Source: Bacteroidaceae bacterium
Lineage (GTDB): Bacteria > Bacteroidota > Bacteroidia > Bacteroidales > Bacteroidaceae
Assembly: GCA_028709135.1 (NCBI GenBank)
Contig: JAQVXN010000029.1
Location: 1-12,129, forward strand
Reading direction: 5' to 3'
DNA: 12,129 nt
The notes under the pieces are model-generated. The model was not told where the DNA came from. It was given only the letters and a program-made list of their open reading frames with translations, and searched no databases. Both the position numbers and the translations under genes were made by a program. Positions 1-6,925 of this stretch are shown here, one piece after another (position 1 is the first letter of the stretch; the number at the start of each line of letters is the position of its first letter).

Positions 1-82
1 ATGAAACTCTTTTGTCATCGCATTTTACTCCCATTTTCACCCATTTCATCTGGCCGATTACAGTTTTTTAACTGACAAGCTC

Positions 83-121
83 AAAAAAACTTGATGCAAA
101 GCAAAAAAAAAGGCTCATCAA
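83..121 (-). terminator. possible weak terminator of the AraC-type regulator gene
   Basis: Read on the minus strand, TTGATG (121-116) can pair with CATCAA (96-91). The loop contains a run of T, and TTTTTTT (89-83) follows directly. The site is about 30 bp past the stop of the regulator gene, which suits a terminator. The stem is short and AT-rich, so this is only a candidate. The remaining sequence from 1 to 149 shows no gene I can support. Confidence 0.35.
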
Positions 122-149
122 ATCGCAATTTCTATTCTATTTGGAGGTA

Positions 150-1298
150 TTATAGGAATTCTTTCCAGTTATCCTTCTCGATCCTTTCATTATTCCCTTT
201 AACAAAATATTCTGATGGAGTCTTATTTGTAATTAGCCGAAAATTTCTCAAAGCCGTTGTACGCGAACGATAACCACAAATATAGAAAGCTTCTTTAATA
301 CTCATGTTCTGATTATTCATTAGAGAAATAAAATCAGAAATACGAAAGTTATTAATATACACGGATATACTCTCTACCCCATTTTCACGAACAGCCTTGG
401 CCAGAGTGGTCCTGTTTGTTCCAAGCTCATTTGTCAAAGTACTGAGTGACATGTTAGGATTTCGCCAGGCTTGATTATCTACCATATAACGCTCCATTCT
501 AACGAACAAACTGTTATCATCGGCATCTTCTGTCGCACGTTCTTCTTGCATTAAGATTCCATACGCGGCAATTTTTTCAATTCTATTTGGAGCCACGATC
601 AATTCATTCGAAACAGTTTTGTCTACAATACGATATCTTAATTCCATATAAAGTCGCAACATGGTCAAGAGAATCGTCATATGGAAATATATAATAGAAA
701 CAGGAATGACATGATATGCCAAAATCATAAGGTACGATGCCACATCCACAATTCCACTTATAACATACACCCGAATCCACGTTCTGTCCGTGTTGCTATA
801 TTTTCTGGTATATGGAATATAGAAAATCAAAAATATCGGAAGACATAAAATAAGGCAGAGGCAAAGCCTAAATGCCGCATCAAACTCATTATAATGAGGT
901 ATCATGTCCACTATATTTGTATATTCCGAATAGTGCACACCAAAACATAATGTCAATACATAGAATACAACTATAACAGCTACAGGAGAATAAAGCATTA
1001 ATAACCGTTTGAAATTCATCCAACCAGGCGAAACCACTTCTATCGGATAAACGGTGTAAGACAATATCATAAATAAGGCTAGAACTAACATAGGCACTGT
1101 CATCACAGGAGCATATGTCACACCATGCATTATACCTATTAACCGAGGAATGTAATTAAACACGGAGAGAAAAATAATAGCACACAATATTAATCGAGAA
1201 CGATCTCCACTTTTCCGAAAAGCAAAAAGCATTACAGAGGAGAGGAACATCACTACGAGTGCGGTATATATAGTTGCCGTAAAGAATCTTTCAAGCAT
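150..1298 (-). CDS. membrane-anchored AraC-family transcriptional regulator
   Basis: The protein is about 382 residues if it begins at the ATG at 1298; an in-frame ATG at 1316 would add six residues (MRKDNI). I prefer 1298 because a TAnnTTTG element (TATCTTTG, 1325-1318) would start the transcript at about the upstream ATG, and AGGA lies before the inner one. In the 388-residue numbering, residues 14-33, 41-60, 68-89, 107-127, 147-168, 182-202 and 205-223 are hydrophobic, giving about seven membrane segments. Residues 267-372 form an AraC-type DNA-binding domain with two helix-turn-helix units; the second carries the typical GYRSRTTALRNF...TPSEYF signature. This architecture (multi-pass sensor plus cytoplasmic AraC domain) is common in Bacteroidota, and the ligand is unknown. 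The gene is divergent from the lipoprotein phosphoesterase at 1518, a plausible but unproven target. Family assignment is firm; the regulon is inference. Confidence 0.88.
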   Translation of the reverse strand: MLERFFTATIYTALVVMFLSSVMLFAFRKSGDRSRLILCAIIFLSVFNYIPRLIGIMHGVTYAPVMTVPMLVLALFMILSYTVYPIEVVSPGWMNFKRLLMLYSPVAVIVVFYVLTLCFGVHYSEYTNIVDMIPHYNEFDAAFRLCLCLILCLPIFLIFYIPYTRKYSNTDRTWIRVYVISGIVDVASYLMILAYHVIPVSIIYFHMTILLTMLRLYMELRYRIVDKTVSNELIVAPNRIEKIAAYGILMQEERATEDADDNSLFVRMERYMVDNQAWRNPNMSLSTLTNELGTNRTTLAKAVRENGVESISVYINNFRISDFISLMNNQNMSIKEAFYICGYRSRTTALRNFRLITNKTPSEYFVKGNNERIEKDNWKEFL

Positions 1299-1317
1299 AA
1301 TATTGTCTTTCCTCATA

Positions 1318-1325
1318 CAAAGATA
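1318..1325 (-). promoter_or_regulatory. candidate -7 element for the AraC-type regulator
   Basis: The minus strand reads TATCTTTG, a full match to the Bacteroidota -7 consensus TAnnTTTG. No convincing -33 TTTG lies about 20 bp upstream. Transcription would begin near 1312, which favours translation from the ATG at 1298. Confidence 0.5.
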
Positions 1326-1456
1326 ATTTTTCTTTTGCTATCATAATGGATACGCTACTCATAAAATACCGCATTTTTTGAAATAATTTGTAATTGTGAA
1401 ACACATTGCTGTAATATTGAAACATCATAAATACATTATTCACAATGTTTTCTCCA

Positions 1457-1464
1457 TAAATTTG
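1457..1464 (+). promoter_or_regulatory. candidate -7 element for the lipoprotein phosphoesterase
   Basis: TAAATTTG matches TAnnTTTG. It would give a start near 1470 and a leader of about 48 nt before the ATG at 1518. A clear -33 element is not visible, so activation by a regulator is possible. Confidence 0.4.
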
Positions 1465-1517
1465 CAAAATCAAATCAATCATATTAATATCCTTACAACT
1501 TAGTTAAATTCAAACTT

Positions 1518-2900
1518 ATGAAAAAATTATTATTTGTTATTCTTGCTTGTATTTCTCTATTCTTGATAACATCCTGCAACAGTTCGGATGATTGTGAGGG
1601 AAATCCACAGACAGGCAACGTTGAAAACCAGTTTGACAATATGGTAGGAAGCAATAATTTAAATCGTGAAAAGATTGTTGTCATCAGCGACATTCATTTG
1701 GGCGTAGATCTGTCATTTTCTGAAACAGTAAAACACTTGTCAAGAATAGAAGATTTCGTGAATGAAGTAGGCAATTCCAAAACTGTCAAGGAACTTATCA
1801 TTAATGGTGATATGCTAGACGAATGGTATATTCCAACAAGAACAGACACTTATGCAGGTGGTACCCAGGAAGACTTTGTCAAACGAATTGCAAAATCCAA
1901 TAAAGCTGTTATTGACGCATTCAATAGGGTAATCAAAGAAGGAAAGGTAAAAGTCACTTACGTTCCTGGCAATCATGATTTACTTATCGATGCAAATAAA
2001 GTCGAAGCCATCATGCCGGGCATCAATCAGGCTCGCGACACAGATCGCTCTCTGATTGGAACATATCATCCAGACGGTTATCCACAAATTGCCATTGAAC
2101 ATGGTCATCGCTATGATTTCTTCTGTAACTTAGATCCTTTTGACAATCAAGACATTGCTCCGGGCAGCGTTTTGCCTCCTGGATATTTCTTTGCTCGTAT
2201 TGCAGCAAATTCATTTGTTAATCAAGTACCCAAAAGTGAAGCAACAAAAGTTGCAGATTTACAAATTACTCCTACTAATCTCTCTCAAAAAGCACTTTAT
2301 CTCTATCATTACGGATGGAAATCCTGCTTGAATGATCTCATTTGGGTAAATGATAATTTTAATGATAAAATTTTCAAAACAAATATCGACGGCTATACGG
2401 GAACTCTCAGCATGAATGATATTCTGCCTTATAATGATAACGGCACAATCAATGTAAAACTCTACAAAAACGCTTTCACCCAGGAAAATTGGGAAAAACG
2501 TCTGGCTTACAATAATGCACCCGTTATGACAAATGTAGCAGATGCCGTTATAGGAAGCCTTCTCACTTCATTTATCGACAATCAATCAAACGTACAATAT
2601 TTTCAAAATCCAAAATCAAATGTACGTATTGTAATTTTCGGGCACACCCACATTCCGATGATTAAGAGTTTCACTAACGTGAGAAACGAAGCCTGCGTTT
2701 ATGCCAACACCGGCACTTGGATTGACGAAAAAATTCGTGACATTGATGCCGCCGCCGGTAAAGTCGTTGATCAGGACACTGTCAACATGAATTTTGTTGT
2801 AGTCATGCCACACAAAAATGATCAGAGCGAAATCAATGTCGGGCTGTACAAATATAAACGTGGAAAACATGTTCTTGTAGAAAATCAAAATATCAAATAA
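1518..2900 (+). CDS. lipoprotein calcineurin-like metallophosphoesterase
   Basis: The 460-residue protein begins with a lipoprotein signal peptide: MKK, a hydrophobic stretch, then a lipobox ending ITSC with Cys20, so the mature protein should be lipid-anchored outside the cytoplasm. The body shows every landmark of the calcineurin-like two-metal phosphoesterase fold: SDIHLG (Asp58, His60), NGDMLDEW (Asp98), PGNHD (Asn152, His153, Asp154), EHGHRYD (His195, His197) and FGHTHIP (His376, His378). These residues normally bind two metal ions and cleave a phosphomonoester or phosphodiester. The layout resembles UDP-2,3-diacylglucosamine hydrolase-like enzymes, but the export signal makes a cytoplasmic lipid A step unlikely; the substrate cannot be read from sequence. 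The region between about 200 and 365 is an insertion rich in Asn and aromatic residues. It lies divergent from the AraC-type regulator, and a terminator-like hairpin follows at 2964. Confidence 0.9.
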   Translation: MKKLLFVILACISLFLITSCNSSDDCEGNPQTGNVENQFDNMVGSNNLNREKIVVISDIHLGVDLSFSETVKHLSRIEDFVNEVGNSKTVKELIINGDMLDEWYIPTRTDTYAGGTQEDFVKRIAKSNKAVIDAFNRVIKEGKVKVTYVPGNHDLLIDANKVEAIMPGINQARDTDRSLIGTYHPDGYPQIAIEHGHRYDFFCNLDPFDNQDIAPGSVLPPGYFFARIAANSFVNQVPKSEATKVADLQITPTNLSQKALYLYHYGWKSCLNDLIWVNDNFNDKIFKTNIDGYTGTLSMNDILPYNDNGTINVKLYKNAFTQENWEKRLAYNNAPVMTNVADAVIGSLLTSFIDNQSNVQYFQNPKSNVRIVIFGHTHIPMIKSFTNVRNEACVYANTGTWIDEKIRDIDAAAGKVVDQDTVNMNFVVVMPHKNDQSEINVGLYKYKRGKHVLVENQNIK

Positions 2901-2961
2901 TTTATACACATTTAGATTTTCATTTCACTTGTCCTAAATAGCCGTTACAGGTTTATGAATT

Positions 2962-3432
2962 TTATCTGAGAGCAGCAAGGATACCCTTACTACTCTCAGA
3001 TTTTTTATAGGTTTTCATTTTCAAATCGTTCTGCTGATGCTTTTCTTTGGGTGTTTTCATGTGACAGGACCAATGAGGTCTTTTAGGGTTGTAAATACGT
3101 ACAGCATCTTTTACAATCAATTCCATTGTCTGAATATCTACTTAATAATCTTACAATAAAGGTCCTGTTTTAATGTGCTATTGACTCTTTCAGCAATAGC
3201 ATTAACATAGCAATCATAACTCTTTTTCAGCCAGCTCTATCATCATATCAAAAAGGCAGCTTTCTTATCTGAGTTCTCGACTTGCTTTTTCAGAAAGGAT
3301 TTCTGTTTTTCTAATAACTTGATTTTTGCTCGAGTTACAAAATCTTTAGATCTTTACTTTGGGGCATATTTGATGATGTTTGATTTTCCCAGTCAAAGGC
3401 ACCATATTTTCTCAACCAATTTAGTAATTGTT
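2962..3432 (-). pseudogene. IS3-family transposase remnant (orfA tail fused to orfB tail)
   Basis: The minus strand retains fragments of both transposase frames of an IS3-family (IS150-like) element. From 3432 downward one frame reads LLNWLRKYG then AFDWENQTSSNMPQS, and shifted frames read KIKLLEKQKSFLKKQVE and FDMMIELAEKE, as in OrfA. At about 3220 this joins DCYVNAIAERVNSTLKQ, then RIYNPKRPHWSCHMKTP, which is the C-terminal end of OrfB; that frame ends at 2962. At least three frameshifts and several in-frame stops are present. The catalytic middle of OrfB, normally about 200 residues, is missing, so the copy suffered an internal deletion and cannot encode an active enzyme. A TGTCCTAAATAG sequence at 2930 could be the right tip of the element. 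No matching left tip is visible. The family call is firm; the exact ends are uncertain. Confidence 0.8.
2964..3006 (+). terminator. hairpin terminator after the lipoprotein phosphoesterase
   Basis: ATCTGAGAG (2964-2972) pairs with CTCTCAGAT (2993-3001). Inside the loop AAGG pairs with CCTT, and a T-run (3001-3006) follows on the plus strand. It lies 64 bp past the phosphoesterase stop and is the first strong terminator for it. The same bases are the last codons of the IS3-family orfB remnant. Confidence 0.75.
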
Positions 3433-3568
3433 TGACAATGCTTAAAGAATTCAAGTTTAGGGGAAGAAAAGTTCAATTTAGCTCTGGGTCTGTTGTTTAT
3501 TTTAGTTCCCTTTTTGTGAAAATGCAGGCCGTAAAATAAACTCGTTGCTTTCAAATAATTGTTTCGAT
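3393..3568 (-). pseudogene. C-terminal remnant of an IS30-family-like transposase
   Basis: One minus-strand frame is open from about 3563 to a stop at 3393 and includes INNRPRAKLNFSSPKLEFF (3444-3500). This is the typical end of IS30-family transposases, where an NNRPR motif precedes a conserved Pro. Below about 3432 the frame runs into the IS3 remnant, so the true homology probably stops there. The fragment begins where the dispersed repeat copy ends. Its likely catalytic counterpart (TDNGSEF) lies on the far side of that repeat. Assignment rests on motif recognition only. Confidence 0.5.
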
Positions 3569-3830
3569 CGTGTTTTTCAAATTTTTACATGCTCAATCAA
3601 AGTTGGTGACGCAGTGCGTCACAAAAGAAACGCAGTGCGTCATGAAAAAAACGCGTCGCGTCACAAAAGAAACGCACCGCGTCACATAGAATAAGAAGTA
3701 ACTTTTCATTTTGAACACTATATCCAGATAGCATTTTCAGCCAAATAAAAAATGTCAAGTGTATCAAAGACGCTGCGAACTAAAATGCTTCTGTTTGGTT
3801 AAAGTCCTGACCTATAAAATGCTGCTTAAA
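3569..3830. repeat. dispersed repeat, copy 1
   Basis: About 262 bp align almost without gaps to 11705-11968. The offset is 8136 bp through the array and 8138 bp near the right end. The central 96 bp (3607-3702) are identical to 11743-11838. The left 38 bp match at only about 76% (9 mismatches), and the right flank is also clearly diverged. The copy lies between two pieces of an IS30-like transposase, which suggests insertion into, or recombination within, that element. I see no terminal inverted repeat or transposase, so a MITE-like or recombination origin remains open. Confidence 0.85.
3607..3692. repeat. 4 x 21-bp tandem array of near-palindromes, copy 1
   Basis: Four 21-bp units begin at 3609, 3630, 3651 and 3672, each a 13-bp core plus an A-rich 8-bp spacer. 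Cores are ACGCAGTGCGTCA (twice), ACGCGTCGCGTCA and ACGCACCGCGTCA. The first sits in a perfect 17-bp palindrome, GTGACGCAGTGCGTCAC (3606-3622). A 21-bp period equals two helical turns, so each core presents the same DNA face. The period is also seven codons; the minus strand reads as heptads such as VTRCVSF and MTHCVSF. Confidence 0.9.
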
Positions 3831-3857
3831 AAATAGGGAATATAATTGAAGCATTTA

Positions 3858-4015
3858 AAATTCGCTACCATTGTCAGTAATAATGGTTAAGACCTCCTTC
3901 TCTCGATAAGAATACTTTGTCGATTTTGTGACACAAAATAATCACAGAATTTTTCATTAACAATAATAAGCCCTCTCGATTTTTGAACCTACGCTACCGA
4001 AATCAATAGCAAATG
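3858..4015 (-). pseudogene. possible DDE-transposase N-terminal/catalytic remnant (IS30-like)
   Basis: The minus strand contains EKEVLTIITDNGSEF (3858-3902), which resembles the second catalytic Asp motif of IS30-type and related DDE transposases. Upstream the frame is interrupted by several stops, and downstream it stops directly after the motif. Together with the NNRPR fragment at 3444-3500 it could be one IS30-family gene split by the dispersed repeat. The fragment is short and degraded, so this is tentative. Confidence 0.4.
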
Positions 4016-4017
4016 CT

Positions 4018-4025
4018 TAATTTTG
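4018..4025 (+). promoter_or_regulatory. candidate -7 element for dusB
   Basis: TAATTTTG matches TAnnTTTG exactly. It would place the transcript start near 4031, so the in-frame TTG at 4023 falls inside the promoter and cannot be the start codon. The first usable start is ATG 4044. No strong -33 element is seen. Confidence 0.55.
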
Positions 4026-4043
4026 TATCATTATTCTGAACAA

Positions 4044-5084
4044 ATGCAGATTGGTAACATTAACTTAGGAGAACATCCTGTATTACTGGCTCCCATGGAG
4101 GACGTAACGGACATTGGTTTCAGACTACTGTGCCGCAAGATGGGTGCTGCAATGGTTTATTCGGAATTTGTATCCTGCGACGCTCTGACACGCATGGTAA
4201 AAAGTACATTACAAAAGCTCCGATTAAGCAACGAAGAACGCCCCGCTGCTATCCAAATATATGGAAAAGACCCTTCTGCTATGGCAGATGCGGCCCAAAT
4301 AGTTGTAGAACAAGCTCATCCTGATGTGCTTGACCTTAACTTTGGCTGTCCTGTGAAGAGAGTAGCAGGTAAAGGTGCTGGTGCCGGACTTCTTCAAAAC
4401 ATTCCGCTCATGTTGGAAATCACAAAAGCGGTGGTAGATGCTGTACAAATACCCGTTACTGTTAAGACACGCCTCGGCTGGGATCATGATCACCTTATTA
4501 TTAAAAATCTTGCAGAACAATTGCAGGACAAAGGTATCGCAGCACTAACTATTCATGGTCGTACACGCTCTCAAATGTACACGGGACAGGCGGACTGGAG
4601 CCTTATCCGCGAGGTAAAGAACAATCCACTCATTCACATTCCGATTATAGGCAATGGCGACATTGACAGTCCCGAGAAAGCTGCAACGGCATTTCAGGAA
4701 TATGGAACCGACGCAATCATGCTGGGACGCGCCTCTTTCGGCCGCCCTTGGATTTTCAAAGAAATTACAGACCGTCTTTATCCAGATTGTCCAACATCGG
4801 CAGAACAGGCCATCGAAAGTATTTACGCCCCCATGAGTGCTGACTGGAAACTCGACGTACTCAAAGAACAAGTACGCCAAAGCGTTCAGCGCATTGATGA
4901 ATATCGGGGCATTCTGCACATTCGCCGCCATCTGGCCGCAACACCTCTCTTCAAAGGTATTTCAGACTTTAGGCAACACCGCATCGCCATGCTACGAGCA
5001 GAAACCGTAGACGAATTATTCAACCTGATGGAACAAACTCGTCCACTGATAAGAGCTAAAGAACAGGCCATAAAAGAACTCTAA
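4044..5084 (+). CDS. dusB: tRNA-dihydrouridine synthase, DusB/NifR3 type
   Basis: This is a 346-residue flavoenzyme that reduces specific uridines of the tRNA D-loop to dihydrouridine with NADPH. Landmarks appear in order: LLAPMEDVTD near the N-terminus (FMN binding), IQIYGKDP, LDLNFGCPVKRVAGKGAGAG with catalytic Cys102, VTVKTRLGWD, LTIHGRTRSQMYTGQADW, IIGNGDI and MLGRASFGRPWIF (FMN phosphate binding), followed by a C-terminal helical domain that recognises tRNA. Length and motif order fit the DusB subfamily. I start at ATG 4044, not the TTG at 4023, because a -7 promoter element overlaps the TTG. The permease gene begins 6 bp after the stop, so the two are probably co-transcribed. Upstream is IS debris, so the promoter may be partly contributed by mobile-element sequence. 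Confidence 0.93.
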   Translation: MQIGNINLGEHPVLLAPMEDVTDIGFRLLCRKMGAAMVYSEFVSCDALTRMVKSTLQKLRLSNEERPAAIQIYGKDPSAMADAAQIVVEQAHPDVLDLNFGCPVKRVAGKGAGAGLLQNIPLMLEITKAVVDAVQIPVTVKTRLGWDHDHLIIKNLAEQLQDKGIAALTIHGRTRSQMYTGQADWSLIREVKNNPLIHIPIIGNGDIDSPEKAATAFQEYGTDAIMLGRASFGRPWIFKEITDRLYPDCPTSAEQAIESIYAPMSADWKLDVLKEQVRQSVQRIDEYRGILHIRRHLAATPLFKGISDFRQHRIAMLRAETVDELFNLMEQTRPLIRAKEQAIKEL

Positions 5085-5090
5085 AAAACT

Positions 5091-6770
5091 ATGGGAATAT
5101 TCATTCGAAAACCATTCGACCTACTGCAAAATGAGGCTTCCGAAAACGACAGTCAATCCCTCCGACGTGTATTGGGTCCAATCAGCCTGATAGCTATGGG
5201 CGTAGGTGTTATTGTAGGTGCAGGTCTATTTTCAATCACCGGTATCGTAGCTGCCAATTATGCAGGACCTGCAATCACACTTTCTTTCTTATTCGCCGCC
5301 ATTTGTTGTTGTTTTGCGGGACTTTGCTATGCAGAATTTTCATCTATGATTCCTGTAGCAGGAAGCGCATACACTTATTCCTATGCTACAATGGGAGAAC
5401 TTGTGGCTTGGATTATTGGGTGGGATCTCGTACTGGAATACAGTGTCGCCGCAACAACAGTAAGCATCAGTTGGAGTCGTTACGTTGTTTCGTTCTTTAG
5501 CAGCATAGGCTGGCAACTGCCATTAGAGCTTACAGCCTGTCCGTGGGACGGAGGACTTGTAAACGTTCCGGCATTTCTCATTGTGATATTCATGAACCTT
5601 TTTCTGATTCATGGGACTCGACAAAGTTCGATTTTTAATGCCCTTATCGTTTTTCTAAAAATTGCGGTTATTCTACTCTTTATCATTTTAGGTTGGAAAT
5701 ATATCAACAATAACAATTACCACCCTTACATCCCTGCAAACACGGGACATTTTGGAAATTTCGGTTTTTCAGGCGTACTGCGCGGCACCGCCATTGTGTT
5801 TTTTGCTTTTCTGGGCTTTGATAGCGTGAGCACCATGGCCCAAGAGACTAAAAATCCAAAGCGCAACATGCCTATCGGTATTCTGGGTTCCTTGGCAGTA
5901 GTTTTAATTTTATACCTTTCTTTCGCCTATGTAATGACGGGCGTTGCGAATTATAAAATGTTTAATGGCATGAACGGCATCGCTCCAGTAGCTGTAGCCA
6001 TCGCACAGATGGGAGAGCCCAACGCAGCTGGTCACGTAGTACCAGCCTATCCATGGCTTAATCGTGCTATCCTAGTCGCCATCCTCATCGGTTACTGCAG
6101 TGTCATTATGGTCACTTTATTGGCTCAAAGCCGCGTATTTTTCAGTATGAGCCACGACGGATTGCTGCCTCCCTTCTTTAGTAAAATTCATCCCAAATAT
6201 CACACGCCAGCTCACAGCAACCTACTATTTATGATGGCTGTGGGACTGTTGGCTGCTTTTGTACCGGCAGAAGTAGCAGGTGAAATGACAAGCATCGGAA
6301 CGCTGTTTGCTTTCATTCTTGTCTGTGCGGGAGTTCTCATTGTTCGGAAAACCATGCCGGATAAAGAGCGTGCCTTTAAGGTTCCTGGAGTTCCCCTCGT
6401 GCCTATTCTGGGCATAGTGACCTGTTTCATCATTATGATATCTTTACCTCCTGATACTTGGATCCGCCTCGTTGTATGGATGCTCATCGGATTAGATATT
6501 TATATTTCCTATAGCATCGTACACAGCCACTTAGAACCAAATCTCCATCGTAAAGGGCAAAACATTCTCAATGCCATTGGTTTATGTATCAGCGTGGTTT
6601 GCTGTCTATCAGGTTTTTGGCACCAGCAAGCAGCTGGATGGCAGAGCAGTAAACTTTTATTTATTATTGCAGTAACATTTGGCCTCGCCCACCTCTCTTT
6701 CTATTTATATCGGATATGGAAACAAAGTTACCAATACAAGCCACCTAAAAGTCAAGATCAACTTTCTTAG
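5091..6770 (+). CDS. APC-superfamily amino-acid permease (CAT/YfnA-like)
   Basis: The 559-residue inner-membrane protein has about 14 hydrophobic segments (first at about 28-50 and 60-82, last at about 520-543). The first carries MGVGVIVGAGLFSITG, the glycine-rich unwound helix that binds the amino-acid backbone in APC transporters. FFAFLGFDSVSTMAQETKNPKRNMPIGI-type sequence at 237-264 and SRVFFSMSHDGLLPPFFSKIHPKYHTP-type sequence near 347-373 are typical of the cationic amino acid transporter branch and its bacterial YfnA-like members. It should import an amino acid with a proton or by exchange; the substrate cannot be determined here. ATG 5091 is 6 bp after dusB, implying one transcript. 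An AT-rich hairpin lies just after the stop. Confidence 0.9.
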   Translation: MGIFIRKPFDLLQNEASENDSQSLRRVLGPISLIAMGVGVIVGAGLFSITGIVAANYAGPAITLSFLFAAICCCFAGLCYAEFSSMIPVAGSAYTYSYATMGELVAWIIGWDLVLEYSVAATTVSISWSRYVVSFFSSIGWQLPLELTACPWDGGLVNVPAFLIVIFMNLFLIHGTRQSSIFNALIVFLKIAVILLFIILGWKYINNNNYHPYIPANTGHFGNFGFSGVLRGTAIVFFAFLGFDSVSTMAQETKNPKRNMPIGILGSLAVVLILYLSFAYVMTGVANYKMFNGMNGIAPVAVAIAQMGEPNAAGHVVPAYPWLNRAILVAILIGYCSVIMVTLLAQSRVFFSMSHDGLLPPFFSKIHPKYHTPAHSNLLFMMAVGLLAAFVPAEVAGEMTSIGTLFAFILVCAGVLIVRKTMPDKERAFKVPGVPLVPILGIVTCFIIMISLPPDTWIRLVVWMLIGLDIYISYSIVHSHLEPNLHRKGQNILNAIGLCISVVCCLSGFWHQQAAGWQSSKLLFIIAVTFGLAHLSFYLYRIWKQSYQYKPPKSQDQLS

Positions 6771-6775
6771 CTAAA

Positions 6776-6800
6776 AAAAAGACATTTTTGAAAATCTTTT
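6776..6800 (+). terminator. weak AT-rich hairpin after the permease gene
   Basis: AAAAG and CTTTT arms flank an inner ATTT/AAAT pairing directly after the permease stop. The stem is entirely weak pairs apart from one G-C, and only a short T-run follows. It may help end the dusB-permease transcript. Confidence 0.3.
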
Positions 6801-6835
6801 ACAACAATGTAACCACGCTTACAGCATGTTTTTTG

Positions 6836-6843
6836 TACATTTG
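6836..6843 (+). promoter_or_regulatory. candidate promoter (-7 element) of mgsA
   Basis: TACATTTG within TTGTACATTTGC is a strong Bacteroidota -7 element. The start would lie near 6848 with a 5' leader of about 75 nt. No good -33 match is visible. The perfect inverted repeat GTATTC-CGAAA-GAATAC (6848-6864) sits at the predicted start. It could be an operator or a 5'-end stem-loop protecting the mRNA. Confidence 0.6.
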
Positions 6844-6925
6844 CTTCGTATTCCGAAAGAATACACGAGATTTTTGATAACATGCAACATTTTAATATAA
6901 TAATTCATTAAATATATTTCTCACC

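Noticed and set aside
1..75. Short plus-strand frame starting at the first base
   Set aside because: The 24 codons show no family motif, and the ATG at position 1 may simply be where the window was cut.
3607..3692. Possible small CRISPR array (regular 21-bp units)
   Set aside because: The spacers are near-identical A-rich 8-mers rather than unique sequences, the unit is too short, and no cas genes are present.
3000..4022. Intact gene between the phosphoesterase and dusB
   Set aside because: All recognisable coding similarity here is split by frameshifts and stops and belongs to transposase fragments.
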